A DNA stretch of 64,000 nucleotides from Paramecium octaurelia (taxonomy: Eukaryota > Ciliophora > Oligohymenophorea > Peniculida > Parameciidae). Made by a program: the position numbers and the translations under genes. Shown here piece after piece: positions 34,729 through 47,576 of this stretch. Where the stretch lies: NCBI GenBank assembly GCA_905182995.1, contig CAJJDP010000014.1, positions 132,856 to 196,855 on the forward strand. The letters are read 5' to 3'. The first letter of the stretch is position 1. Every line of letters begins with the position of its first letter. Below the pieces are notes generated by a model, which did no database searches, was not told the origin of the DNA, and worked only from the letters and a program-made list of their open reading frames with translations.

Positions 34729-36575
34729 TCATTTACTTTTCTTAAATGGCTTAAATTGGAAATAATAATATCCAGCAGATGTTAAACCCACTAGAAGGGC
34801 AATTACACTAGCTATTTATATGAGAGATACACCATTTTTTTGTTTTAATAATTGAATTTGATTCTCAGAATATCCAAAAGTGCTTAGAGAATAAGGTTAA
34901 GATATTACTTTGTATGAATAAGTTCAGCAACTTTCGAAATTTGCGCATAGATATCTTCATCGTCATTATATAAGGTGATAGGAATAAGTTATTCTGTTTA
35001 GAAGCGGCAAGAATTTTCAATAATTAGGAAATCTACAATGCACAATCTACTAATCTCAATTTATTATTCTGCTTATAATTCATCATAAATGCTGATCACA
35101 TAAGTTTTAGATTTTATTGTTGTTATTTTAGGTGATAAATTATTGAAGTATTTTTCTAAGATTTTCTAAATAGCATTAATAAATAGTTACCTTTTTGTTT
35201 TTTGTTATGATAGCTATATGAAATACTTTTCTCTCAATGGTTTTTTAGACGGAATGCCAAGAATCTTTTTTATTTTATTCTTTGAATGCATCACTTATTT
35301 TGATATCAACTCCAATGTAACTCAACAATTTGTATGCATCTTTGTAATTAAAAAAAGAGAATGCACTAAAAAATTATAGAACATCATTCATACTTCCATA
35401 AGGCCAACCACTAAGTTAAAGTGATTTGCTGTGATTCCGAGTGATATTATTAGAGAAGTGGAAAATTAGTTTAGAACATCACAGGATAGAATATGTAATT
35501 AAACTGAGTTTGAGTTAGAGTTTATCCATTCAATAAAAAGATTGATTTGAGTTTCTATAAAGCAAAATCACTTAATTCAACGGTTTGCCCTGCATTTTAA
35601 TCGAATTTTAATCTAGTGTTTGTAATTATTTAAATACTCCTCCTAAAATAAAGACTCCTCAAGTGTTAAATCATCTTTGTAATTGAAATAACGAAGGATT
35701 GTCCAGCTGATTTGAATCTTCATCAACTCAATTCCTCGCTTTTATAAAGCCATGAAACCTTGCAAAGTAATAAAGGATTTTTTATTGGAATCATCTTTCA
35801 ATTCCTCTTCAATCAAATCTTTTATTCCTGCTATGTCACTTGAATCTAAATGCTTCTTAAACACCTTCTTTTAAAATCGTTCTAACTCAAAATCACTCCA
35901 TTTCCCATCGCCATCTCGATCACATATTCGAAATATACGAGTCAATGCCTTTTTAAACCCTTCCGTTAGTGATTTGTTTACTAGATTGTACAAAGGAGCC
36001 AAAGGGTACAAATAGGACCTTTAGGCACAATTAATTACGTCCTAAACCCCCTGTAACTTGATTGATGAACATTCTATTCCCATTTCAACTTACTATGTTA
36101 TATAATTGTATTACACTGAAATCTTTTACTAATTGTTTAATGACTTTAAAAATTCTGCAATATTCTCTATCTTCATCCAGACCCATCAAATCAAGTTTAT
36201 TACCGACTACAATGATTGGCTATTTAAACTCCTTCTCTTTCAATTCTCTGAGCCAGAACTTATTTAATCTTTCCCAAGAACCATCATCATCGATTGCGTA
36301 CATTAAGAGTATAACATCTGCAATTTTGACTTACTCTGGAAGTTAGTTGGGCTGGCATTTCGTATCAATCAAAGTTGTATTGCATTATGGATGATTGAAC
36401 ATTTCTGGAGGTAATTGAATAGGTTGATGCTTATCAATATGAGTGACCTTATTGAGGCTTTCATTAATTAGAGCTGAAATGAATGTAGATTTGCCAACTC
36501 CACCTAGGGTTAACGATTAAATAAAATATGAATACTATCCCCAATTACAACGACTTTAAAATCTCTTTTCCTCAT
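34729..36575 (-). CDS. MIRO: Miro, mitochondrial Rho-type GTPase
   Basis: Predicted 562 residues, a tail-anchored outer-mitochondrial-membrane GTPase that links mitochondria to motors and regulates their shape. The N-terminal GTPase has GDSGVGKST (P-loop, created by splicing the 32-nt intron 36504-36535) and VVGNKLDL (base recognition). An EF-hand loop DRDGDGKWSDFE is clear; the second EF region is weaker. The C-terminal GTPase-like domain has lost its P-loop (HIAIITKNKKK instead of GxxxxGKS). The tail is one membrane span (SVIALLVGLTSAGYYYF) plus a basic end. Other introns: 36093-36114, 35613-35637, 35366-35393, 35166-35190 and 34883-34908. Confidence 0.92.
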
Positions 36576-36611
36576 TTTAAGTGTTTGCTTGATTATATAT
36601 ATTTTATTTTA

Positions 36612-39176
36612 ATGAATTTGGAATACCCCTGGGATGTGTAGAAAATAAAGTTCAAAAATATTTAGGTTTTTAGAAGTCATTAAAAAGAGGTAATTTGATA
36701 GCATAAAACCCCCTAGAAATACATACTAATTGGCAATCATACCTTATCATAATAATTTTGCATTCTATATTTGAATATCCTAAAAGGACCGGATCTTTAT
36801 CAGAAAGAACTTAAGCAATACATCTATGAAGAAGAACGTTAGTTCGAGACTCTGGAGGATGCTAAACTATACTTATAAAAATACAATTTGACCTATCTCT
36901 ACACAGTATCAGGAATAATAGGATTCATCAAATTAGTATAGGGATATTACGTAATGTTCATAAAGAGACGTAAATCGATAGCTAAGTTGGGCAAACACAA
37001 AATCTTCACAATTGAGGAAAGATAGATAGTGGAATTATTCGATGGCCCATATTCCTAAGTGGAATCAAAATACAAGAAACTACTTTAGGATTATGATCTA
37101 GAAATTGGTTTCTACAGTAGTTATACTTATGACGTCACAAGTTCTTTATCAAAGAATATCATCCCATCTGAAGATGTTCAAAACAAGAATCAAAAATATC
37201 ATCAAATTGGATAATACCGAAATCTATTTATGTGGAATCATTATCTATTAGCAGAATTCGATAAGATCATTAAAGATAAGAGATGGGTGATTCCAATTAT
37301 TCATGGTTACTGTGAATAAAGTACAATTAAAACTGTTGCCAACTATTTTAGCATTACTTTATTAGCCAGAAGATCCATAAAGCATGCTGGTGCTCGTTAT
37401 TTGACTAGAGGTATAAACGAATAAGGGTATGTTGCTAATTTTGTAGAAACAGAACAAATTGTGATTGAATTAGACAAATCAACATGTTAAAGACCTGCTT
37501 GTTCCTCATTCATATAAATCAGAGGTTCTGCTCCTGTCTATTGGTATCAAGAGCCGAAAATGTATTTATTCAAGTTGCCAATTAAAATACATTAGAGTGA
37601 TCCTTACTTATATGCAACTAAAAAGCACATTTGCGATTTGATTTCTTCATATGGCAGACAAATCTATATGGTGAATTTGGTTAAATAAAATGAGCATAAT
37701 AAAAGAGAATAAGTATTAGCTGAAGAGTATTTTGCAGCTATCAACACTGTTAAGGAGGAAATGCAGAATCAAACAGAAATAGAAATAGGATATTTAGGAT
37801 TTGATATGAAGGCTTAATTAAAACAGGACAAAGAAGAATTTGTTAATAAGTGTTATTCATTAGCATACTATTGCATTATGAAAACAGGAGTATTTCTATT
37901 TGTAAAAGAGCCTAAATGTAATGAGAATGTTATTATTGAAATCCAAAATGGAGTTGTAAGATCTAATTGTGTTGATTGTCTGGATAGAACGAATGCATTT
38001 TAATAATTGATAGGTGAAATGGCACTTGGAATTCAATTGGCTAAAATAAATCAGAGCAGTTTGAAATTTAATTTGCTATTATTAAATGAATCCATCCTAT
38101 AGGAATTCAGAGAGATGTATGAACAATTGGGTGACTTTGTCTCATAATAATATGGCAGTTCATTAGCACATAAATAAAACATTGGCTAGAAATCTAAAAG
38201 AATAGAATTGTTTACTTCATTGAAAAGACATTATAATAATAACATTGAAGATCCTTAGAAACAAAATTAAATAGATTTATTTTTAGGAATCCACCGACCT
38301 ACTCCAGAGGGACCCTTTATTGGAGAAATCATTACTATTTGTCTGTTTCCAGATACCAAATATTTATAATAGTACACTCAGCATAAACAATGGTGGGTTA
38401 ATCCTTATTTGGAGTTTCAGTAGAAATCTTTGATTGATGAAATTAGCAGGAGATGCAAAGAGGCTTGTCAATAGGCTAAAAAGGATTAGAAAATGAAGAT
38501 AGAGAGAAAACAAACCACTTTTAATTTTGACATCATTGAGAAAATGAAGCATAAGGCAAATCAAAAATTGAAAGCCAAAAACGTTTTTATTTTATAATCT
38601 CCTTACACAAAGGTGAGAGAAAAGCCAGCTAATTATATATCGAAACCTCTCAATTTAGAAGAAAAACTTAAGAAACCATATTATGATGTCATTCAAATAT
38701 TTGAAACTGAATAATTAGGGGATTCTCCATGTGAATCCCATTAATCTTCTCCAAAATAAAACCCATAGAACCTGAAAACTCAATTTTCACTCCTAAAGGG
38801 GGATGAAATCCTTGAGATCCAAAAATACACCAGAATCAAAACATTCGAAGAATTGACTGATGAGGCAAATCAAATAAGAAAATATTTAAAGTATAATCTT
38901 TCATCAGATGATGAAGAAAAGCTTAGGAACAACTTAAAACGATATCTGAACGGAGAATAGCCTAAAGAATAAGTTGCTCTAATTGAAAAGAATTTAGATG
39001 TTTAAAAATAATATAGTGAAGTGAAACAATCGATTGCTCATTCCGAGACAGTCTAAGGTGTATCAGTACAATAGGCGAAGAAGATACCGGTGGAATAGAA
39101 ATCAGTGAAATTCTTAGAATCTTTGCTAAAAAAGAATTTTGCTTAATCGCAGAAACTAAAAATTAATAAAATATGA
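36612..39176 (+). CDS. FIG4: FIG4-like SAC-domain phosphoinositide phosphatase
   Basis: Predicted 845 residues. FIG4/SAC3 dephosphorylates PI(3,5)P2 on endosomes and vacuoles, in a complex with VAC14 and PIKfyve. The SAC domain is complete, with the catalytic CX5R motif SNCVDCLDRTN (Cys444, Arg450), preceded by ARYLTRGINEQGYVANFVET and followed by QQYGSS and NQIDLFLGIHRPT, which match FIG4 better than SAC1. The region after the SAC domain contains WWVNPYLEF, as in FIG4 (YTYWW), then a Lys/Gln-rich extension. One 27-nt intron (36690-36716) is a multiple of three and carries an in-frame TGA, so its retention would stop translation. The stop is only a few bases from the first array gene. Confidence 0.92.
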
Positions 39177-39181
39177 ATAAT

Positions 39182-41112
39182 ATGATTATAAAATACAACG
39201 AACGCAGAGTTTCTATCACTCCAAAAACCTAGACCAGTCTCAATAGTCCTGTTAGAAAGTATAGAGAATTTTCTATCATAGTAACACATAGCCAGTATTT
39301 CTAACGTCTCCAAAAAAATAGTTGTCAAGCATTAAGGAAATCACCAATAAATAATAGGAATTAAATAAGCTTCTTAATTAGCATGTTGATTTCTAGACTT
39401 AATCTGCTAACACATCGATGCATTCGTTTGATTGCATTACAGCTCAATCGAAATTTAGGAGGAAACAAGTCAATGCTGATATTAGTTCAAAATTAATGCA
39501 CTTAGACGATGAAATTGTAGAAGTATATAACGAATTCGAAAAGAATTACAGATAAGTCAACGATTTGGATAAATTAGAATATACTCCATAAGCTAGTTAA
39601 CAATAAATTTTTGTGAGTAGAAAAAGTCTAAACAATTTAATTTAAACCCATGATGGACTCATGTAATCGGATTTAAAGTTCGGTAATTTGAACAGAATTA
39701 GAATTAATAGATTCAAATTTTATTATTTTCGTATTAAACTAAGAGGGAAGGTGTCTCCAATTTAAGTATTCTTCAACATTCCAGAAAGAGTATAAAGTGC
39801 AGCTGTAAAAATGTTTTTATCAACTAAAGCAGAATTCCCTACTAAATTTAACGCAGAATATATTCTTCACTCTCGATTTGCTAAAATATTTTCTGAAAGA
39901 AATTAGCATTATTTTACTGAAGAATATCTTTTCATAACAATATATTCTGACGTAGATTTCGAATTCTCAATAACATTTCAGTTTGGAAACACTCAAATCA
40001 CTAAATCACCTCCCAAACAAATTGTAGAGTCTCTAGACCTTATATCTTAAAACTGCTCTCCAACCTAAAAGTAATTCCCCAATGACAAAATTCTATAAAA
40101 TCTTTCTTTAACCTAATATCACGGCAGCTAGAAATTGCATAAAATATTATCAGTTCAATCAGAAAGAACTCATAAATAAAAGTTGGCTAAATCTCTGAGA
40201 TAATCAATGCTTGAAGATAAGAAATTAGAAAAGAAATCTAAATTACTGGTTAAAGAGCAAATACTTCATTTTAGGGAAGTCGAAAGATAGATCAAATTAA
40301 AAAAATTACAAATGCAATTCGCCCAATAAAACTGGTTTCAATTATTTAGTTTACTACTTATTACTGAATATGTTTCTACTTCCCTTTAGGAATAGAAGAG
40401 AAGATAAAAGGTTGCAGCCAAAGGCAAACTATTAGTTTGGGCTATGAAGACTAAAGCCTTATTAGATGTAAAGGAATACGGGGAAAGTGCAAAAGAAAGA
40501 ACTATTTTCAAAACTAGATGTGTTGTTTAAAGTTTTGCATGCATGATTAGACATAAATCTAAAATCAAAGCAGAATTTGTTGTTACCAAGTTCATGGGAC
40601 GCATACTTTTGTTTCTAACTATTCTAAATAAGCATTAAAGCACTTTAAATAAAGGTATTTTAATTTTATAGCAAAATAGTAATCTTTATTCAAAGAAAAT
40701 TTCGTATATTAAAAGCTAAGAAGAGAAAATTCAGAGATAAGTTTTGGAAGTTAATCAAAGAGAACATTGCCGATATTATTTATGATCTGAGAAGGTAAAA
40801 AGAAACACAATTTTTCTTTGATAAATAATAAATCAACATAGACATGTACATAATAATGAAATATAATAGACCTGCGATGAATATAGTCATAGATGATTAT
40901 TGTAAAAAGCAAAGGGTATTGTGGCTCGAATATATATAACACACGTTTTTAGAAAAGGATTAAAAGAGAGTATAAAATTATTGTAATAATCATTTTAGAA
41001 AATACATGAATATGCTAAAAATCTCAAGGAACCTAAGATTTATGATTTGCCAAATAAAAACGAGTTAATCCCACTGATAGAGTAATATGCAAAAATGAAA
41101 AAAATACTATGA
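39182..41112 (+). CDS. array gene, copy 1 (unknown family)
   Basis: First member of the five-gene array. Introns recognised: 39259-39281 (23 nt) and 40970-40998 (29 nt); one or two more are needed between about 40330 and 40680 where the frame changes. Core motifs: EIVEVYNEFEKNYRQ, RFKFYYFRIKLRG, FLSTKAEFPTKFNAEY, EEYLFITIYSDVDFEF, then GKLLVWAMKTKALL, RDKFWKLIKENI, WLEYIQHTFLEKD and the tail LKEPKIYDLPNKNELIPLIE. The core looks all-beta, perhaps a C2- or PPC-like sandwich, but this is only a pattern impression. The start ATG at 39182 is 5 nt after the FIG4 stop; an in-frame ATG at 39173 would overlap that stop. A later start cannot be excluded. Confidence 0.8.
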
Positions 41113-41132
41113 CTATAAAATAATTTATTTAA

Positions 41133-41606
41133 ATGGGAAATGCATGTTAGGCGACACAAGATAGTCTCCCCACAGAAATCAGTGATGAATCTACAGGACC
41201 TCAAACTGTAAAGGAGACAACTGATAGAGTGATATTTAACGAGATTTATAAAATGGAAAACGTTGAGGTTCCAGATAAATCATACTCATCGCCAATTCTA
41301 ATACATCTTCAACTCATCAATCTTGACTTGATTGAACCTGATTAGTTTATCCCTTAAATTAAATCAAGCAGAAGAACTTTGAGTTTTGTTACAGAGAGAA
41401 CTTAGAAACAGATAGGTAGAAGTAGAACATCTTCTCATAAACTTGATTCAGACACAATATCAATGACAAAATAACCGATCAAACCCTCGTTAAAATCCCT
41501 CAATTCTAGGAAAGGCAGCTCTAACAAAAGCCAAAAGTCAGTAAGATGGGATAGTGATTTAAGTGTTTTCCTTAATTTAACTCACTATCAAAATTATTAG
41601 ATATGA
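41133..41606 (+). CDS. small MGN-start protein with PP1-docking-like motif
   Basis: Single-exon 157-residue protein between array copies 1 and 2. It starts MGNACQATQ, matching the N-myristoylation consensus (Gly2, small residue at position 6) with an adjacent Cys that could be palmitoylated, so membrane attachment is plausible. The C-terminal part is Ser/Lys/Arg-rich and contains KSVRWDSDL, which fits the RVxF-type docking motif ([RK]xVx[FW]) for protein phosphatase 1. It has no similarity to the array family that I can see. The spacers are 20 nt upstream and 30 nt downstream. Both motifs are short, so function is inference. Confidence 0.65.
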
Positions 41607-41636
41607 AACTCATTTTTTATATATATTATAAAATGG

Positions 41637-43486
41637 ATGAAAACCAAAAGGCATTCTATTTCTTCTCTTATAAATCGCAATTGTAACACTCCATTTCAAT
41701 ACAATAGGGCTGCCTAATCAACTAGAAGTCAAATTTCTCTTTCGTAAAGTCAAGAATAAGCATCGATGGCATTCCAATCAAGGATCAAAGTCTAGAACAG
41801 AGACCCTCTGGCATTGAGAAGGAAATTAAGTCCTGCTGAATTGATCCCATTGGATGAGGAAATTCTAGAACTTTACGATGACTTTTCTAGAAACTATTAA
41901 CTGTTGGGACACATTAATTAAACTGAACCTTTTTATTAAAAGTAAAGCCAGTTTGAAGTGATTCTGTCACAGCCTATTCAAGCAGTGAAGAGTGCTAGAT
42001 CATTTGATTCAGAAGAGCTGTTTTGTGAGTAGAAGAATAAGTTAGTTATTGCAAGATTTAAATTTTATTATTTTCGCCTGAAAATTAAAGGCAGGCCTTC
42101 TCCTTTGTCATTATGCTTTAATTTTACAGAAAGAGTGATGGGGCTTAAGATTTATTTGTCTACAAAGGTAGAATTTCCTTCCTCTTTTAACGCGGATTAG
42201 TTTGTTTAATCAAAATATGCTACCTTACAAAGTTAACACAACCATAAAAAATTTCATGAGAATTATTTATATATTTCTCTGCATTGTGAAACCGATACAA
42301 GATTGAATATAAAAGTTCAATTTGGAAAGCAATCTCTAAATCAAACAGAAAATGTTGCAAAAAAGTAGAAATCTGAAATAAGTGAATAATTACCTGATAT
42401 ACAAATTGAGGATAGTCAATTTAGAAGAAGCATATTTATGAATAAAGATAAAATTGTTAGAAATTTGAATGTCACACAAAATTGCATGAATAAAAAATTT
42501 AAGTTTTTATTTGACTTATAAGTATTTCTAATTATCTACATAGTCTGAAAGAATAAGCAAATAAAAAAGTGCCTTACAAAATAAGAAAATTGTATCTCGA
42601 GAGTTCTAAATATCAAAATTATTAAAATATTAAGCTCGATAAATCATACCAGAATACAGGAAATATGAAAGGACATTTAAACAAAAATATAGTGTCTTAT
42701 AATAAGTTTAAATCAACTGGTTATAAACAGTCTTTGTATTATAATTGGCAGACGCTTTGAATCTCTGTCTTAATGAAATCAAAAAGGCCTATCACATAAG
42801 GGCATCAGGAATGCTGTTAGCTTGGAGATGGAAAGTCAACATTTTATTGATGCTCAAAAGAAATGGAAATACAATCCAAGAGAGAAGCATTTACTAAGCG
42901 AAAATGGTTCTAAAAAGTCATGCAAAACATATAAAAAAAACAATAAGATTGTAGGCAACTTAAGTTTTGCATTCAGTTTTAACTTAAACACTACCAGTGA
43001 TTTCTTTAAAAAATAGGATCATTAAAGTGAGATCGATTGTTCTTAGTGTCTAAGTCAAATTCAGATGGTTAAAAAATTAAAAAAGATAATTTTATGATAG
43101 ATTTTGGAAAAACATTAATTAACTTTATTTTTAGGTTTTAACTGAACTCTAAAATAAAGGCAAATAAAACCCAGAGAAACCAGTGTTGCTAAAAAGACCC
43201 TCAATATATTTGATCGATACGTATTGTTGAATATTTATGAAATAGAAATTCCATGATTCCCTTGGTAGAGTCTTATCTATTCAAGATAAAAAAGAATTGG
43301 CTTGAATACATCCATTTCAAAAGAATTAAACGATACTCGATTTATTCTTTCTAATTTCCTTCTTAATTCGATAGATTAAAAGCAGTTGCATTTTAGATTA
43401 AGGAACCTAGGCTGTTCCGAGATCCTTCAATAAATGATATAACATTAATAATTGAATAGTATGCTTTGATTAAAAACTTAATATGA
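41637..43486 (+). CDS. array gene, copy 2 (unknown family)
   Basis: Second array member. The start is ATG at 41637, not the overlapping ATG at 41632, because only this frame runs through the conserved blocks: EEILELYDDFSRNYQLLG, RFKFYYFRLKIKG, YLSTKVEFPSSFNADQ and ENYLYISLHCETD. The frame stays open to about 42560, after which introns (not all placed) lead through a basic region to the tail FQIKEPRLFRDPSINDITLI and the stop at 43484-43486. The N-terminal 80 residues are Ser/Arg/Asn-rich. This copy is the most diverged in the STK-EFP block (PSSFNAD in place of PTKFNAE). Confidence 0.78.
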
Positions 43487-43507
43487 ATTTACTTATTTTT
43501 TTATTTT

Positions 43508-45423
43508 ATGATACCCTAACTATCATCATTTAAGGCTCCTAAGTAAAGACAAATAACCACAACACCAAGCAGCAATACATATTTTCTAAATTCGTAAAGA
43601 AAATTAAAGTAGCCTTCTAAATATATTTTAAGCTTCCTTACAACCAGCAGTCTATAATCGATTTCATACATACATTCAAGTTAGGTACTAAATTAAACGC
43701 CTACCCTCATTGATATCAAAGAAGTTAAAAAGGAACAGAATCAGATTTAAGCAATACCTCCTTCTTTCATGGAGCTTTATGATGAATTTGAGAATAATTA
43801 CAAAATTGTTCAGAAGATTAAAACTGATCTCAATATCTCATTAGATATAAAGTCAGAAGAAAAACCTCATTATAGTTAAGTTATAAGCTAAAACTCAATA
43901 AGGAATCCTTCTCAAGCAGAAACTCGAATTGCAAATTTATAGTTTTGTGATATTGATTAAGAGTTGAATTAGAGATTACATATTAATCGCTTTAAATTTT
44001 ATTATTTCAGAGCTTCCATATCGAAATAATAATCTCCTCTATTACTCACAATTCAATTTGAAAATCAAATAAATTCTGCCTAATATAAATTATATCTTTC
44101 TACTCAGCATGAATTTCCAACGAAATTTAATGCAGAACATAATCTCACCTCTAATTTTTGTAAAATCTATACAAGCAGTCCGGAAAGCATATTTCAAGAA
44201 AACTACCTTTACATAACATTCTACACAGAAATTGATGTAATTGTAAGAATTAAAATATAATTTGGTTGGGTCTAATAGAGTAAATCACCCAAAAAGTAAA
44301 TAATAAAAAAAGAGTATCCCAAATTCCCAGGTTTGATATCAAATACAAAGATTGATTTAATAAAAAGGAATCTTGATACAAGTCAATTTCAATTGGTAAA
44401 AAAAACTGATCTCTTGGCTGGATTACTTGTAAAATCAATTAAATATAAAATAGAGTGAAAGAGAATCGAAAAGGAAGTAAGTTCTCTAAAAGAAATAAGA
44501 AATTGATAGCGAACAAAAGATAAAATTAAAAACATAATACAGTGCGTAAATGCTAAGAAACGATTACAGATTATTTGAGAAGATTTATAAATTGAAGTTG
44601 AATAAAAAAATATAAGGAGAATTGTTTTGGGCCCAACTTGTCAATTTAATTAGGTTTATTGCTCAACTTAAAGCTAAATTGATAGTAATAGAATTTATTA
44701 ATATAATTAGTAATTTAAATGCAAGATGAGCATTAAGGCCAACGGAAGAATCAAAGCTTTGAGATGTGGATTAAATCTATTAATTAATATCAGGAAGTTT
44801 GGACCAACACCTGAAAGAAGATCATTTTGTAAAAGTTTATTAGCAATCCAAATGTTTACTGCCTAAATTCAATGTTTAAGAAAACGGAAAGCCCAAGCCA
44901 TTGCCACTTCATTTATTAAGGAATGTATCTCTATCATCCATTTGGGACATAGATTACTCAAGACAAGACATTATGGTAATAATAACAAATCTATGTTTAC
45001 TTAGTGATAGTCTTGCAGAACAAGTTCAGATTCTTTTAGAGATAGAAGAAAAAGTATTACGAGGAATTTTGGCAGTTGGTAATACGAAACTATAAGGAAG
45101 TTATACGGGGACTTACTCAGAGTCAAAGTAATCAAAAATAGAGGAGTAGAAGTTAAAAATAAATTTATGCTTTTCAAATAGATAATCAATTGATGCAATT
45201 CTAGATAGATAATTATTATTATAGGCAAAAGTAGATGTGGTTGGCATTTTTACGTCAAAAGATTCAAGATAAACAACTGACTCTTTATTTGAATGATAGA
45301 AAAAGCGATGAGATTAGAAAAGCCTTGATTAAGTTTCAAGAGCCTAAACTGTTCTAACTTCCGTAAATTAATGAAGTGGCTGAAATAATTGAGTTGTATG
45401 CAAAACATAAAAAAATGATTTGA
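43508..45423 (+). CDS. array gene, copy 3 (unknown family)
   Basis: Third array member, starting 21 nt after copy 2. The first exon is open to about 44458. Conserved blocks: FMELYDEFENNYKIVQ, RFKFYYFRASISKQQ, YLSTQHEFPTKFNAEH and ENYLYITFYTEIDVIV. Introns are required between about 44,450 and 45,240 for the basic coiled-coil part (not all placed). The end reads KFQEPKLFQLPQINEVAEII followed by ELYAKHKKMI and stop. Composition and codon use resemble the other copies. No membrane segment or catalytic motif is evident. Confidence 0.78.
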
Positions 45424-45444
45424 GAATATGATGATATATTAAAT

Positions 45445-47557
45445 ATGATAAACTCAGATTAAATGAGATAATCAAGTTCCCAAAGACTTACCTTAAGCAC
45501 TATGCAGAATCAAAGATTTTACTGTAACTAAAAATTAAAGACCCCCAATAAGGAATTTCTGAAAAGCAATCGAAGTTAACTTACACTTTCAGATTTCTAA
45601 GACAGTAAGTCTAGAGCGAATACATTATTTGAAAAAATAAAAGCGTAAAATACCAATATTCACAAATCAGAGAACAACCTTTTTTTTAAAGTTGAAGAAG
45701 CAATATTAGAATTGTATAATTAATATGAGCAAAATTATTAAGGACTTGGATCACTTGGCAGAATCAAGACAGTTTAAGAAAATTTGTCAGTGGAATTCAA
45801 AAAATAAAATAATTAACTAATCAAGACATTTGATGGGTTAAAGTTATCAGATTTGGATCAAAATGGAGTTAATCAAATCTAAATTGATAGATACTAATTT
45901 TATTATTTCAGGTTAAGAATATTAGAAAAACCCACGCCAATTCACATTCACTTATAATTGCCAGAATCATTATCATTCTTACTATTTAAATTGATGATAT
46001 CGGTTAAAATTGAATTTCCAACTAAATTCAATGCAGATTAAATCGTTTAAAGTAATTATGCAAAAGTCTATTCAAGTAATCCTCAAGCGCATTACTTTAA
46101 AGAAGAATTTCTATATCTAACATTCTATTCTCATGTTGATTTTATTTTAAAGATTACTGTACATTTTGGTTAATTTAATAATGAAAAAACACCATCAAGA
46201 GGAAAGGAATCCAGATCACCCAAAATTATGATGGTTCATTCTGATGAAGGAAGAGCCACTAAAGGGTTTTCCCATGTCAAATCACATATCTATTAATCAT
46301 CAATTGAAAGGGAAACAGAATCTAGTAGAGTTTAAACTGAAAATTCTGAAAAAAGGAAATTTATTAAAATACAACCACCTGTTTAATCTAAGTTAAGCAC
46401 TCTACTAACAAAGATAGGCAAAGAATTTTAAGGACTTACAAAAGCTGAGAGAATAAAGAAGATCGAAGAACTTTAAATATAAAAAAGAAAGGAATTAGTA
46501 GAGGATTATCAACAGAAATAAAAAACATTCATGTATGAATTAGAAAAGAGAAAAGTTAAAATAGAACAACATTCTAAAATTAAAAAACAAAAAATTGAAT
46601 TAGTATAACAAAATAAAAAGAACAATTATAGTGAACGATAGTAATCTAGAAGAGATAGATTGTTTCTATAGGAGTAAATATCTCAATTTAGGGAGATAGA
46701 GCGATCTCTTAGTATTCGAAAAGCCTATGCATATAAAGTATCATTAAGTTGGGGCAGAATAATAAAATATATCCTTTTTATTGATTCATTATTTAATATT
46801 ATTAAAGTATGTGATGTATTCTAATTTTTAGGATAATAAGAAAAAGTCCAAGGTTTAAGCAAGAGGCAAATTATTGGTTTGGACTATTAAAACTAAAGCA
46901 TTGATTTCAGCAAAAGAATATGGCTACACCACTAAGGAAAGAACAATTACAAAAAGTTGTATTGCTTTAAAAATGATCGCTATCAATTTAAAACACAAGA
47001 TTAAACAACAGTCTCAAGCAATTTTGGCTAAGTATTTTACTTAAATGAGATTGGCAGTTACTATAGTTCATTAACATGATAAGACATTAAAAAAAAGTAT
47101 CCTTGATTTAATATCTTTAAGTAATTTAGATCCAATAGAATTTTAGAACTTTAAAATAAAAGAAATTAACCTACAGAGATAAATTCTTGAAACTCATTAA
47201 AGACAATATTAATTAAACCATTGATGAGCTCTAAAGATAATATGGGAAAAAAACTTTTTATGATAATAATGATAAACCTGTATAGCAAATGGATACGTAC
47301 TATAATGAAAATATTATTTAGCATTTGTGCAAACTAGTTGATTGATGAATATTCGAAGTAAAAAAAATAGATATGGTATGAATACATAAATAATAAATTC
47401 TTTGAAAAGGATTTCCATAAGGTATTAAATACTTAGTAATTAGAAAATGAAAGATTTTGCTATCAACTTGAAAGAACCCTAATTATATGAACTTCCTAAG
47501 AGAAAAGAGTTGATTTAAATAATTGAAAAATACGGTAAAATTAAAAAATTACTCTGA
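45445..47557 (+). CDS. array gene, copy 4 (unknown family)
   Basis: Fourth and longest array member. Conserved blocks: EEAILELYNQYEQNYQGLG, a variant RYQFYYFRLRILEKP, SVKIEFPTKFNADQ and EEFLYLTFYSHVDFIL. It is followed by a Lys/Glu/Gln coiled coil that is longer than in the other copies (about 46,400-46,690). An intron at 46807-46831 (25 nt) joins it to ARGKLLVWTIKTKALISAKE. The tail LKEPQLYELPKRKELIQIIE ends at 47555-47557. The start ATG at 45445 is chosen because upstream ATGs in the 21-nt spacer run straight into TGA. Confidence 0.78.
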
Positions 47558-47576
47558 TTATATATATATATAAATT

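Noticed and set aside
36062-36346. 94-residue plus-strand frame
   Set aside because: Antisense shadow of the Miro GTPase domain.
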